Assembly (NCBI GenBank): GCA_964428015.1
Contig: CAYRWR010000008.1
Coordinates: 32,923 to 96,922 of the forward strand
From: CAYRWR01 sp964428015
GTDB lineage: Bacteria > Spirochaetota > Brevinematia > Brevinematales > CAYRWR01
Direction of reading: 5' to 3'
Length of the DNA: 64,000 nucleotides
The notes under the pieces are model-generated. The model was given only the letters and a program-made list of their open reading frames with translations, was not told where the DNA came from and did not search any database. Below are positions 34,092-42,866 of this stretch, in pieces. The translations under genes and the position numbers were made by a program. Position 1 is the stretch's first letter, and every line of letters starts with the position of its first letter.

Positions 34092-34942
34092 TAGACGTCA
34101 AAAACCTGTGCCATGATTACGAAGGAAAGGGACAGCTGGCAGTGAACCATGTCACATTTCACATTGAAAAGGGCCAGATATTCGGCTTTCTGGGACCCAG
34201 CGGGGCGGGAAAATCCACTGTACAGAATATCATGACCGGTCTCCTCAACCTGCAGCAGGGGGAGATCAGCTATGAAGGTCAGGATATCCGGACTGTCAGG
34301 ACCAGTTTTTTTAACACTATCGGGGTCTCATTTGAGCATCCTTATCTCTATACCAAACTGTCGGGCTATGAAAATTTAAAGTACTATGCCGGTTTATTTG
34401 ACGTCAGGACGGAAGATCCCCTTAAACTGCTGGATAAGGTAGGACTGGGACAGGCTGCTCATAAAAGTGCCGGATCGTATTCCAAAGGGATGAAACAAAG
34501 ATTGGTATTTGCCCGGGCCCTGCTCAATAATCCCAGGATTCTGTTTCTGGATGAGCCCCTGTCAGGTCTGGACCCTGCCACTGCAAAAGTAATCAAGGAT
34601 ATCATCCAGGATAAAAGTGATAGTGGGACCACCATCTTTCTTACCACTCACAATATGTATGTAGCCGATGAACTATGTCACCAGGTCGCTTTTCTCCACG
34701 CGGGTAAGATAGTGGCTATGGATACTCCCCGTGATCTCAAGCTGCGTTACGGGGAGCGTTCCGTCAAGGTCGAATATCTGGAAAAAAATAAAGTACATTC
34801 TGAAATTTTATTCACAGACCAGGAAAAGGACAAAAAGCAGCTCCAAAAGCTGCTGGATGAAAAAACTATCCAGACTATCCATAGTCAGGAGGCATCCCTG
34901 GAGCAAATCTTTATCAAAATGACAGGCAGAGGTCTGTCATGA
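34088..34942 (+). CDS. ABC-2-type exporter ATP-binding protein
   Basis: 284 residues. Walker A GPSGAGKST at 38-46, signature SYSKGMKQRL at about 132-141, Walker B RILFLDEPLSGLDP at about 154-167, and H-loop LTTHNM. The ~70-residue C-terminal extension (ERSVKVEYLEKNK...) resembles that of drug/antibiotic-resistance ATPases of the ABC-2 class. Start ATG overlaps the tetR stop by 4 bases and its stop overlaps the first permease by 4 bases: a coupled operon. Confidence 0.9.
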   Translation: MIDVKNLCHDYEGKGQLAVNHVTFHIEKGQIFGFLGPSGAGKSTVQNIMTGLLNLQQGEISYEGQDIRTVRTSFFNTIGVSFEHPYLYTKLSGYENLKYYAGLFDVRTEDPLKLLDKVGLGQAAHKSAGSYSKGMKQRLVFARALLNNPRILFLDEPLSGLDPATAKVIKDIIQDKSDSGTTIFLTTHNMYVADELCHQVAFLHAGKIVAMDTPRDLKLRYGERSVKVEYLEKNKVHSEILFTDQEKDKKQLQKLLDEKTIQTIHSQEASLEQIFIKMTGRGLS

Positions 34943-35976
34943 TGCGCAAAATCCTGAGCATGATCCGGCAGGACTTTATCCTGACTCTCAGAAACGGATT
35001 CATGTGGGTATTGCTGGGACTAATGGTGCTGATGATCGTTCTGGTCAATCTCCTGCCCCGTGAGATGACCAGCCCGGTCCGTACCCTGATATGGGATCAG
35101 TCCCAGGGACAGATCCTGCGAGGGGAGCTGCTCCGGCAGGGGGCCCATACCAATGAGTTTGTCATCAGTTACAGCCAGCTCTCCAATGCGGCAGCCACCA
35201 ACCGGAGTATTATGGGGGTGATTTTTTCCGGCACTCTGGCTGATCCCCGGTTTACTCTGATTTATCAGGATACCCGGGACAGACAGACTGTCAATACCTA
35301 TAAGCTGCTCATGGACCAAATCATCCGGCAGATGAGGGGGGAAGCAGTCCGGGTAGGTACCCTCCAGCTGAGACCGGTTCCCCAGCCCCGTCCACTCAAT
35401 CTGAGAGCAGTGCCGGTGCTGTTGGTATTTGAAGTTCTCATCCTGGGGTTTTTAATTGTGGCTGTCACCATCTTCGCGGAAAAAGACCAGGGCAGTATCA
35501 GAGCCTACCGGGTGTCTCCGGGAGGGGTAGGCGTCTATATTCTGTCCAAGACTGTGGTATTTACCGCATTGGGACTGGTATATGGGCTGCCCATGGTGCT
35601 GTTTACAGTAGGGATGGGTATCCATTACGGACAGCTCCTCTTGGTACTCACTGTGTCCATCGCGATGTTTACACTGCTGGGGCTGGGACTGGCAGTCTAT
35701 TTTCAGAACATCTCTGAATGGTTTTTTATGGGTGTGATGGTACTGATCATCAATATTCTGTCTCAGGTTTCCTATATCTTTCCTAATTTTGCGCCGGGTT
35801 GGATCAGCTGGCTGCCCTCCTATCCCGCGCTCACCGGTATCACTGAGATTCTCTTTCCCAGCGGCAGGCCTGATTTTCTGGGCCCGGTTTTAGCCCAATT
35901 GGGGGCTTATCTGGCGGTTACGGCGGTTTTTGCCTATTTCTCGGTACGCCGGAAGCTTTTCAGGGAGGGCCGGTAA
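34939..35976 (+). CDS. ABC-2-type permease, first subunit
   Basis: 345 residues. One helix near residues 20-38 (GFMWVLLGLMVLMIVLVNLL) is followed by a large extracytoplasmic loop of ~130 residues, then five or six helices from about 155 onward (VLLVFEVLILGFLIVAVTIF; GLVYGLPMVLFTVGMGIHYG). This topology is typical of ABC-2 exporters that pair as heterodimers. It works with the ATPase upstream and the second permease 1 base downstream. The substrate is not predictable; drug or lipid export is common in TetR-linked operons. Confidence 0.85.
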   Translation: MMRKILSMIRQDFILTLRNGFMWVLLGLMVLMIVLVNLLPREMTSPVRTLIWDQSQGQILRGELLRQGAHTNEFVISYSQLSNAAATNRSIMGVIFSGTLADPRFTLIYQDTRDRQTVNTYKLLMDQIIRQMRGEAVRVGTLQLRPVPQPRPLNLRAVPVLLVFEVLILGFLIVAVTIFAEKDQGSIRAYRVSPGGVGVYILSKTVVFTALGLVYGLPMVLFTVGMGIHYGQLLLVLTVSIAMFTLLGLGLAVYFQNISEWFFMGVMVLIINILSQVSYIFPNFAPGWISWLPSYPALTGITEILFPSGRPDFLGPVLAQLGAYLAVTAVFAYFSVRRKLFREGR

Positions 35977-35977
35977 G

Positions 35978-36979
35978 ATGTTGAAAAAGATCAGGAATTT
36001 TCTGGGACTGGATACCGCGCTGTCACTCAAAGACAATATCGCGCTGTATATGATACTTTCTCCTCTGCTGCTGGCGCTGGGAGCCAGGGCTTTTGTCCCC
36101 ACCCTGCATAATATACAGAGTACGGTAGCAATAGAACAGAGTCTGGACCCGCGCGTCAGAAATGAATTTACCAATTATATGCGGGTGGAGGTATTGCCTG
36201 ACTCCCAGGCGGTTATCAGACGGGTGGAAAAACCGGACGATATCCCCGGAATAATATTGCGGGAAGGGCAGCCGGTAGTGGTATTAGAGGGTAATGAACA
36301 GGGGATGACGGTACAGGGTTTTGCCATGATGGCGGACCATATTATCCAGGGACCCTATGTCTCCCGCTTTGAGGAGACTATCTTACCCGGAAAAAAAATA
36401 CCCATTGCGGAATATATCACTATATCCCTCATTATGCTGGGTATACTGCTGGGCAGTCTGGTAGCCGGGTTCAATATCGTCCATGAACGGGAAAAAGGTG
36501 CCATTAAAGCACTGACGGTGGCACCGCTGAAATTCAGCCTCTATATCCTGAGCCGGGGTATCTTTTCTCTCCTGACCGGATTGATTATCAGTCTGGGATC
36601 CGCGCTGATCATGATGGGGACACAAGCCCCCTTTATCAGTATCCTGCTGACCAGCTGTGCCGGGGTGGGGGTAATCATAACGGTGGGTTTACTCATCGGA
36701 GGTCTGGCATCCAACCAGGTCCAGGCTCTGGGGGTGATCAAGATCCTGATGACGGTCTTTCTTTCCCTGCCTGTTATCTCAATTTTTATCCCTCAGAAAT
36801 GGCACTTTGTATTTTATCCCCTGCCCAATTATTGGCTGTTCCGGGCCTATGAATCGGGTATCATGGGAGATTTCCGGGGGATCAGCTATCCCGTGGAGCT
36901 GCTCATCCTGGGAGGCAGTAGTGTGGTGCTGCTCCTGATCCTGGGACCATTCATCCGAAAAAAATTACATTTTCGATAA
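35978..36979 (+). CDS. ABC-2-type permease, second subunit
   Basis: 333 residues from ATG 35978 (MLKKIRNFLGLDTA), preceded by GGGAGGG about 13 bases upstream; the earlier in-frame ATG at 35930 lies in the preceding gene. Topology mirrors the first permease: one helix at about 22-40, a ~120-residue loop, then six helices from about 160 (YITISLIMLGILLGSLVAGF). The two permeases probably form a heterodimer with the shared ATPase. A 44-residue membrane peptide gene follows 10 bases later. Confidence 0.85.
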   Translation: MLKKIRNFLGLDTALSLKDNIALYMILSPLLLALGARAFVPTLHNIQSTVAIEQSLDPRVRNEFTNYMRVEVLPDSQAVIRRVEKPDDIPGIILREGQPVVVLEGNEQGMTVQGFAMMADHIIQGPYVSRFEETILPGKKIPIAEYITISLIMLGILLGSLVAGFNIVHEREKGAIKALTVAPLKFSLYILSRGIFSLLTGLIISLGSALIMMGTQAPFISILLTSCAGVGVIITVGLLIGGLASNQVQALGVIKILMTVFLSLPVISIFIPQKWHFVFYPLPNYWLFRAYESGIMGDFRGISYPVELLILGGSSVVLLLILGPFIRKKLHFR

Positions 36980-36989
36980 GGAGGAAGAT

Positions 36990-37124
36990 ATGAGTTCAAT
37001 TCCTGTATGGGTATGGATCGTGGGGGGTGTGGTCCTGATAGCTATAGTATTGCCCCTCAAGCTGCGCATCCTGAAAAAACTCATGGGCGGTAAAAAAGAT
37101 CAGGAAAGCAAAGACGACTTTTAA
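36990..37124 (+). CDS. 44-residue single-helix membrane peptide in the ABC operon
   Basis: ATG 36990 has AAGGAGG at 5-6-base spacing. It encodes MSSIPVWVWIVGGVVLIAIV then LPLKLRILKKLMGGKKDQES then KDDF: one membrane helix (residues 5-24) and a basic, then acidic cytoplasmic tail. It starts 10 bases after the second permease and is in the same operon. Such small membrane proteins can stabilise or regulate transporters. No homologue is recognised. Confidence 0.7.
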   Translation: MSSIPVWVWIVGGVVLIAIVLPLKLRILKKLMGGKKDQESKDDF

Positions 37125-37540
37125 GGGCATGTTTGCAGTTGAAGGGGTTGTCCCGGGGGATAACCCCTCAGGCCAGAGAAGGTGTGCCAATATAGACAAT
37201 ATCTCCCGGTGGGATTATTTGTCTCCGTAGTCCCTAAGGCCTTTGTTTTCTCTGTCCCAGGTCTTAATAGTGCAGGGCCGGGAAAAATTATAAAAAGCCC
37301 GGTTTATAAATTCCCGTGGTAGGTACCCCGCATGGACAGGGCGGGAGCGCCCCCTACCCATCCGCCTGAAGCTGACTGGGGGTACAGGATACGGCGGCAG
37401 CCGGCAGTACCGCAAGTAAAGCGGATAATCAGCGGGGGCTCAGCCTGGGGAGCCAGCGTTTATATAATTTTCTATATTTACAAAGCAGTAATCTTTTTTT
37501 TTCAAAAGCAATTTTTTCACCACCCCTATGTTTCCAATAG
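37125..37540. repeat. Intergenic region with GC-rich hairpins (37320-37460)
   Basis: A gap of about 475 bases to the UbiA-like gene. Hairpins: AGGGGTT/AACCCCT (37143-37168), CCGGG/CCCGG around 37276-37301, GGGCG-GGAG-CGCCC (37339-37352) and GGCTC/GAGCC (37437-37454). The GGAG loop resembles the GGAA loop of the hairpin at 2945. No tRNA-like fold and no gene were seen. A 90-codon extension of the UbiA frame across this region is rejected. Confidence 0.45.
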
Positions 37541-37570
37541 TTTACTTTTTTTGTGGGATTATATTATACT
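37541..37570 (+). promoter_or_regulatory. Promoter of the UbiA-cydAB operon
   Basis: TTTACT (37541-37546), 18-base spacer, TATACT (37565-37570). It places transcription start near 37577, which favours the 37602 ATG over the one at 37572. Confidence 0.5.
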
Positions 37571-37601
37571 AATGCCATCATTCCCGAGGATTAATTGGAA
37601 T

Positions 37602-38483
37602 ATGAGTTTTAAGGATATTCTGATACATTTTCGCTTCCCCTTTTCCCTGTTTCTGCTGCCGGTCTACCTCTTTGGAATTTCTCTGGCTGTCCCGGTGAAT
37701 ATCCTGTCCCTGGTCTATATCGGCATCGCGCTTCATGTTTTTCTTTACCCTGCCAGTAATGCTTTTAATTCTTATTATGACAAGGATACCGGTCCAATCG
37801 GCGGCATACACGAGCCTCCCTCGGTGGACCGGAAACTGCTCGGCGCCAGTCTGATCTGGGAAGTACCCGGTTTGGTACTGCTGTTCCTGGCGGGATGGGT
37901 AGTGGGAGTGATGGGTCTGTTTTACAGTGTTTTTTCCAAAGCCTATAGCTGGGATAAAACACGCTGGAAACGCTACCCGGTGTTCAGTCTGAGCGGTATT
38001 GCCCTGGTGCAGGGCAGTCTGGTGGTGCTCATGGTCAACACTTCCTTAATGGAAATGAGCCGTCTGGCCCTTTTGCTTACAGCCTGTGTCACCGCGGCGC
38101 TGTTTTTGTTGGCGGTCTATCCCCTGACCCAGGTCTATCAACACCGGCAAGACCAGTTGCATGGAGACCGGACTTACAGCATGCTGGTGGGGATACGGGG
38201 GACGTTTATTCACGCTCTGATCTGTCTGCTGCTCTCCGGGGGAGGCTTCGCGGCGGTGTTTTTCCTGTCCGGGAGAGACAGCGCGCTTTTTTATATTACT
38301 GTGCTGCTGGTACTGCTGCTGCCGGCGCTGCTGTATTTTATCAGCTGGATGCGAAAAGTATGGCAGGATGAAGGTACGGCCGATTTTTTTCATACTATGC
38401 GCATGAATACCCTGGCCTCAATGTCCCTGAATGTTTTTTTTATTTTTAAAATAACCTATTCCTATTTTCAAAACAGGAGCTAA
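37602..38483 (+). CDS. UbiA-superfamily prenyltransferase-like membrane protein
   Basis: 293 residues from ATG 37602, with GAGGA about 11 bases upstream; the further upstream frame has no membrane-protein character. Seven to nine membrane helices. The first UbiA-type aspartate motif is NAFNSYYDKDTG at about 55-66 (N-x-x-x-x-x-D-x-D variant of NDxxD), and SKAYSWDKTRWKRYP at about 120-134 sits where the second loop is expected. UbiA enzymes attach prenyl chains in quinone, haem O or lipid synthesis. It lies 2 bases before cydA, so a role in quinone or haem supply to the oxidase is likely; inference. Confidence 0.65.
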   Translation: MSFKDILIHFRFPFSLFLLPVYLFGISLAVPVNILSLVYIGIALHVFLYPASNAFNSYYDKDTGPIGGIHEPPSVDRKLLGASLIWEVPGLVLLFLAGWVVGVMGLFYSVFSKAYSWDKTRWKRYPVFSLSGIALVQGSLVVLMVNTSLMEMSRLALLLTACVTAALFLLAVYPLTQVYQHRQDQLHGDRTYSMLVGIRGTFIHALICLLLSGGGFAAVFFLSGRDSALFYITVLLVLLLPALLYFISWMRKVWQDEGTADFFHTMRMNTLASMSLNVFFIFKITYSYFQNRS

Positions 38484-38485
38484 AC

Positions 38486-39961
38486 ATGCCGACTGCAATA
38501 CCTATCGATCACTTGTCTTTTATCCTGAGCCGGATCCAGTTCGGCCTGACCGTGGGAGTACATTTTCTCTTCCCCATAGCCACACTGGGACTGGGATTGT
38601 ATATCCTTATTTTTGAATTCATGTACGTCAGGACCAATAGTGAAACCTATAAGACTATTTCCACCATGGGTACTAAACTGCTGGGCATTATCTTCGCGGT
38701 GGGTGTAGCCACAGGGCTGATTATGCCCTTTTCCTTCGGTACAAATGTAGCCGGATTCGTGGAATTTTCCGGTAATATTTTCGGTGTCCAGCTGGTACTG
38801 GAGGTGATCATCGCCTTTATGCTGGAATCGGTATTTCTGGGGATACTCCTGTTCGGCAGGAATAAAGTCAGTAAAGGTGTGTACCTGATGTCAGTATTTT
38901 TTGTATTTCTGGGCAGCCACCTTTCCGCCTTTTTTATCATCAGTGTCAACAGCTGGATGCAGACCCCTTTTCACTCCCTGGCTACCCTCTCCACCGGGAT
39001 ACCTATTCCAGCGGTAGACGGATTCCATCTGGAGCAGGTCATCAATGGTAAAGCTGTGATCATACAAACCGCGGACCAGATAGTGCAGGGTATCAAGACC
39101 CGGGCCGTCCTGGATAATGTATGGAAGACCATGTTCACACCTTCCTGGGGTATCCGCTTCATCCATACAGTGTTTGCCTGCTGGGTTACAGGATCAGTGA
39201 TCTTTGCTGCCATCGCAGCCGGGCTTTTTATCAAAAAGAAACATCTCGATGCCGCTAAAATCATGCTCCGTCTGTCGGTTATCATCGGTTTCATTACATC
39301 CTTAGCTATGCCCCTTTTGGGACATTTTCACCTGCTGATGCTGGGAAAATGGCAGCCGGTAGAAAATGCCGCCATGGAAGGTACATTCAAGACACAGAAA
39401 GGTGCTCCCCTCTATGCCCTGGGCTGGGTGGACCCCAAGACCCGCAAAACTTATGGCTTTGGACTGCCCGGAGTATTGAGCTTTCTGGATTCCGGACGTT
39501 TTGATGCTCAGGTTGAGGGTCTGGATGATATGCTGGAAAAGGGCAGGGCCAATCTCTCCAATAATGGCAAAGATCAGTACCTGGCCTTTGAACCTCCTCT
39601 GCAGGCTTTGTTCCAGACCTTTCATATTATGGTATTTCTGGGTATTGCCCTCCTGGGGGTTTTCGGCCTGGGCCTGTTCCTGCTCATCAAGAAGAAATGG
39701 GAAGTCAAGCCATGGATCTGGAAGATTTTTATCATCGCTCTGCCTCTGCCCTTCCTGGCCTCAGAGCTGGGCTGGATCAGTGTGGAAATCGGCCGGCAGC
39801 CCTGGCTGATCTATGGTCTGTTCAAAACCATAGCCGGTATTTCTATCATTCCTTCCAGTTATGTTGCCTTTTCTCTCATTGTCTATTCTCTGGTTTATGT
39901 GATTCTGTTCCTGATATTAAGAAAATGGATACCCAAAATCATTAAGGAGAGCCTGGCATGA
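38486..39961 (+). CDS. cydA: Cytochrome bd-type quinol oxidase subunit I
   Basis: 491 residues. The haem b595/d-side ligand region FGLTVGVHFLFP carries His26 (His19 in E. coli). Further landmarks: LGIIFAVGVATGLIMPFSFGTN, GSHLSAFFIISVNSWMQTP, and FIHTVFACWVTGSVIF with the second axial His. The segment GRQPWLIYGLFKT matches the typical C-terminal GRQPW motif. The Q-loop is of the short type. AGGAG precedes ATG by 7 bases, and its stop overlaps cydB by 4 bases. The enzyme reduces oxygen with quinol at high affinity in the inner membrane. Confidence 0.95.
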   Translation: MPTAIPIDHLSFILSRIQFGLTVGVHFLFPIATLGLGLYILIFEFMYVRTNSETYKTISTMGTKLLGIIFAVGVATGLIMPFSFGTNVAGFVEFSGNIFGVQLVLEVIIAFMLESVFLGILLFGRNKVSKGVYLMSVFFVFLGSHLSAFFIISVNSWMQTPFHSLATLSTGIPIPAVDGFHLEQVINGKAVIIQTADQIVQGIKTRAVLDNVWKTMFTPSWGIRFIHTVFACWVTGSVIFAAIAAGLFIKKKHLDAAKIMLRLSVIIGFITSLAMPLLGHFHLLMLGKWQPVENAAMEGTFKTQKGAPLYALGWVDPKTRKTYGFGLPGVLSFLDSGRFDAQVEGLDDMLEKGRANLSNNGKDQYLAFEPPLQALFQTFHIMVFLGIALLGVFGLGLFLLIKKKWEVKPWIWKIFIIALPLPFLASELGWISVEIGRQPWLIYGLFKTIAGISIIPSSYVAFSLIVYSLVYVILFLILRKWIPKIIKESLA

Positions 39962-40983
39962 CTACAGAAATATTGTGGTTTTTTCTGGTAGGCGCGGCTT
40001 TTATAGTGTTTTCCTTGCTGGACGGATTTGATATGGGGGTGGCTATGCTGACACCTTTCTTCCCGGCTAAATCCGATACCAGGCACCGGGCTATAGACAG
40101 TATCTGGCCGGTGTGGGACGGTAATGAGCTGTGGGGCCTGGCCGGCGCAGGTGCTTTGCTGGCGGTATTTCCTTTGGTATTCAATCAGATCCTGACCGGG
40201 ATGTATCCGGTGGTGATTTTGCTGATAGTCGCTCTTATCTTCCGCCCTATAGCCTTTGAACTGAGCTATCACACCCGGGAAGTCAAAAACCCCTGGTATG
40301 CTGTCTTTGCTCTGTCTGGTTTTGCCCTGGCCTTTATTATAGGGATAGTATTCGGTAACACCATATGGGGATTTAACCAGCAGCCCGATGGGACCATCAC
40401 TGGTGGGTTATTCAGTATATTCAATCCTTTTTCCCTGCTGACAGGTCTGCTACTGGTCAGTATGTTCCTGGTCCATGGTGCAGCCTGGCTCATAGTGAAG
40501 CTGGAGAGTAAAAACCAGAAAGAAGCGCTGAGTCTGCTGAAATGGCTGTGGTTTATTCCACTGATATTGCTCTCCATCTGGGCTATTTGGGTACAGGGCT
40601 TCAGCGGTGCCGGCAATAAAGCTTTATTCTGGATATTCTCCGGTGTTTCCGCGGCAGGATATATACTGATAGGACTACTGAGAAAAAAAGTCCCTGATGG
40701 GGTAAAACCGGTACTGGTTCTGCTGTTTTCCCTGATTTCCATCTTAATGTGGTGGCTCACGGAGGCGGTGGTACAGTTCCCGGTCATAATCCGTTCCAGG
40801 ATAGCTTCAATTGATGATCTGACCATTTATAATTCCGGTTCAATCGGCCTGACCAGCGGTATACTGGGTTGGCTGGTCCCGGTGATCCTGGTGATCGTGA
40901 TAACCTATACAATTTTTGTATATAGAGTATTTAAAGGCAAAGTTAAAAATGTCCCCCCTTCTCAGGGCGGCATAGGTTACTAG
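39958..40983 (+). CDS. cydB: Cytochrome bd-type quinol oxidase subunit II
   Basis: 341 residues. The CydB N-terminal signature LLDGFDMGVAMLTPF and WPVWDGNELWGLAGAG are present, with IFRPIAFELSYHTR next; eight to nine membrane helices follow. It forms the heterodimer with CydA. Start overlaps cydA by 4 bases (ATGA), showing translational coupling. No CydX-like small subunit gene is seen directly downstream; a rubredoxin-like membrane protein starts 37 bases later. Confidence 0.95.
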   Translation: MTTEILWFFLVGAAFIVFSLLDGFDMGVAMLTPFFPAKSDTRHRAIDSIWPVWDGNELWGLAGAGALLAVFPLVFNQILTGMYPVVILLIVALIFRPIAFELSYHTREVKNPWYAVFALSGFALAFIIGIVFGNTIWGFNQQPDGTITGGLFSIFNPFSLLTGLLLVSMFLVHGAAWLIVKLESKNQKEALSLLKWLWFIPLILLSIWAIWVQGFSGAGNKALFWIFSGVSAAGYILIGLLRKKVPDGVKPVLVLLFSLISILMWWLTEAVVQFPVIIRSRIASIDDLTIYNSGSIGLTSGILGWLVPVILVIVITYTIFVYRVFKGKVKNVPPSQGGIGY

Positions 40984-41020
40984 TATAAAAATAAACAGAA
41001 GATATCAGGAGGCAGATACA

Positions 41021-41641
41021 ATGCGTAAAAAAGTATGGTGTAAAGCCTGTGGCTATATCACATATGAAGGTGATTTTACAGAATGTGCCGCTTGCGGCGC
41101 GCCGGCCAGGGTATTTGAACCCTATGATGACAGGGTATCAGAAGGCCGCAGAGCCTGGCTGGACAAACATGTCCATCCGATTATTGTTCATGCGCCCCAG
41201 GCATTGGGTTTTCTTTTGCTCCTGCTCCTGGCGGTATATTTTGTGCAGGTCCAGTTTATGAAGGGAGGCTCTCTTGCGGCTATGCTTTTGCCTACCATTC
41301 TGGTAATGAGTGTTCTGCTCCCCATTACAGTGTTTGGGGGAATGTTGTCTGGTATGATCGACGGCAAGATCCGGTTTAAAAAAATCAGTACCATACTCCT
41401 GCGCCGAAAAATCGTGCTGGGAACCTTGTTTCTTCTACTCTCAGGCGGTATGTTGGCAGTAGCCCTTCTTCCCGGCTTTGCCGCAGACAAGGGGCTGGAG
41501 ATCCTGTATTTCCTGCTCAACCTGGCCGCTTTTGTGTGCTCCATGATTCTGGGGCTGTGGGGCACCAGTCTGACTCCCGCCATTATGCGGGGGGGGATGC
41601 CTAAAAAACACAGCGCTGCAGAACCAGTCAAAACTGAATAA
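41021..41641 (+). CDS. Membrane protein with N-terminal rubredoxin-like zinc/iron knuckle
   Basis: 206 residues. Residues 1-30 hold two CxxC pairs: CKAC at 7-10 and CAAC at 22-25, as in rubredoxins and rubrerythrin tails, so an Fe or Zn site is likely. The rest has four or five membrane helices from about residue 58 with HVHPIIVHAP just before the first; this His-rich start resembles DUF2231-like haem-associated helices. AGGAGG precedes ATG by 8 bases. Its place after cydAB suggests a role in oxygen or haem handling at the oxidase, possibly electron delivery; inference. Confidence 0.65.
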   Translation: MRKKVWCKACGYITYEGDFTECAACGAPARVFEPYDDRVSEGRRAWLDKHVHPIIVHAPQALGFLLLLLLAVYFVQVQFMKGGSLAAMLLPTILVMSVLLPITVFGGMLSGMIDGKIRFKKISTILLRRKIVLGTLFLLLSGGMLAVALLPGFAADKGLEILYFLLNLAAFVCSMILGLWGTSLTPAIMRGGMPKKHSAAEPVKTE

Positions 41642-41660
41642 ACTCAGAGGAAAAAAAATT

Positions 41661-42863
41661 TTGGGTCCAGAAGTTCAATTTACCGTTCCGGCAAACTATG
41701 ATAGAGAGATCCTGCCTGCTTTAAAGCAGGCAGGGACTTTTGAAATCTATGGAAAACTCCCTTCAGATATAGTGGGGGGAGGACGCCCCTCCTATATGAC
41801 TACACCTCTCAATAAGAAACAGCTGGCCGGATATATTCGGGCGGTTCATCGGGAAGGAATGGAGTTCAACTACCTGCTGAATTCAGCTTGTCTGGGTAAC
41901 CGGGAGTGGACCCGGGATTTTCACCGGAAACTGGATCGTCTGTTACACTGGCTGACTGATCTGGAAGTAGACACAGTTACTGTAGCTATTCCATACCTGG
42001 CTCAGGTGATCCTCAAACGGTTTCCGCATTTCAAAATCAAAGCCGGTATCTACGCCCAGATCGATACGGTGAAGCGGGCCAAGTACTGGGAAGACCTGGG
42101 TGCCAGTGCTATCAACCTGGCCTCCTTTTCCATTAACCGGGACCTGGAGACACTGTCCGCCATCCGGGCAGCGGTCAAAACCGATCTGGTATTGATTGCC
42201 AATCATTTTTGTCAGCCCAATTGTCCTTATCAGATTCATCACCAGAACGGTCATGCACACGCCAGTCACAATAACCCCAGCTTCCTGATTGATTTTCCCA
42301 TCATACAGTGCCAGCATAATCGACTCAGTGATCCCCGGCTGTTTATAGCGGCAGGCTGGATACGGCCTGAAGATATCCGGCACTACCGTGAGTTGGGATA
42401 TACCACATTTAAACTACTGGAAAGGAATATTCCATCATCTGATCTGTTAAAAAGGGTAGAGGCCTATCACGCGGGAAAATATGAGGGGAATCTGGCGGAT
42501 TTACTGCTGTCCTGGGGATTCAGCGGGAAGCCACCTAAGTTTTCTCTGTGGCATATGCTGAAAAATTTCCGATTCTGGAAAATGCCCCCTCGTCTGGCCG
42601 GGACTTCCCTGCAGTTTTTACAAAAACAGGGAATGTTTTTTCCTAAAGACCACAATCCCATCCACATTGATAGCGCAGCCATACCTGATAATTTTCTGGA
42701 CATCTTCCGCACAGGCAGCTGCAGAGATAAAGAATGCCGGGACTGCTGCTACTGTGACCGTATAGCTGAAAAGGCCGTTAAAATCGAACCGGAATTCCTG
42801 GAGGCCATTCTGCCGGTATATGATACTCTGCAGCAGGACCTCACCGGGGACAAAGCCTGGTGA
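41661..42863 (+). CDS. U32-family peptidase-like iron-sulfur protein
   Basis: 400 residues from TTG 41661, preceded by AGAGG about 10 bases upstream. TIM-barrel-like repeats (VDTVTVAIPYLAQVILKRFP, INLASFSINRDLETLSAI) and conserved cysteines in NHFCQPNCPY and IIQCQHN are typical of U32 proteins. A second cysteine group, CRDKECRDCCYC, lies at the C-terminus. Family members include UbiU/UbiV, which hydroxylate quinone precursors without oxygen, RNA hydroxylase RlhA, and protease-like members. Position after cydAB and a UbiA homologue makes a quinone-related role attractive but unproven. It ends 3 bases from the tail of the PKS gene. Confidence 0.65.
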   Translation: MGPEVQFTVPANYDREILPALKQAGTFEIYGKLPSDIVGGGRPSYMTTPLNKKQLAGYIRAVHREGMEFNYLLNSACLGNREWTRDFHRKLDRLLHWLTDLEVDTVTVAIPYLAQVILKRFPHFKIKAGIYAQIDTVKRAKYWEDLGASAINLASFSINRDLETLSAIRAAVKTDLVLIANHFCQPNCPYQIHHQNGHAHASHNNPSFLIDFPIIQCQHNRLSDPRLFIAAGWIRPEDIRHYRELGYTTFKLLERNIPSSDLLKRVEAYHAGKYEGNLADLLLSWGFSGKPPKFSLWHMLKNFRFWKMPPRLAGTSLQFLQKQGMFFPKDHNPIHIDSAAIPDNFLDIFRTGSCRDKECRDCCYCDRIAEKAVKIEPEFLEAILPVYDTLQQDLTGDKAW

Positions 42864-42866
42864 AAA

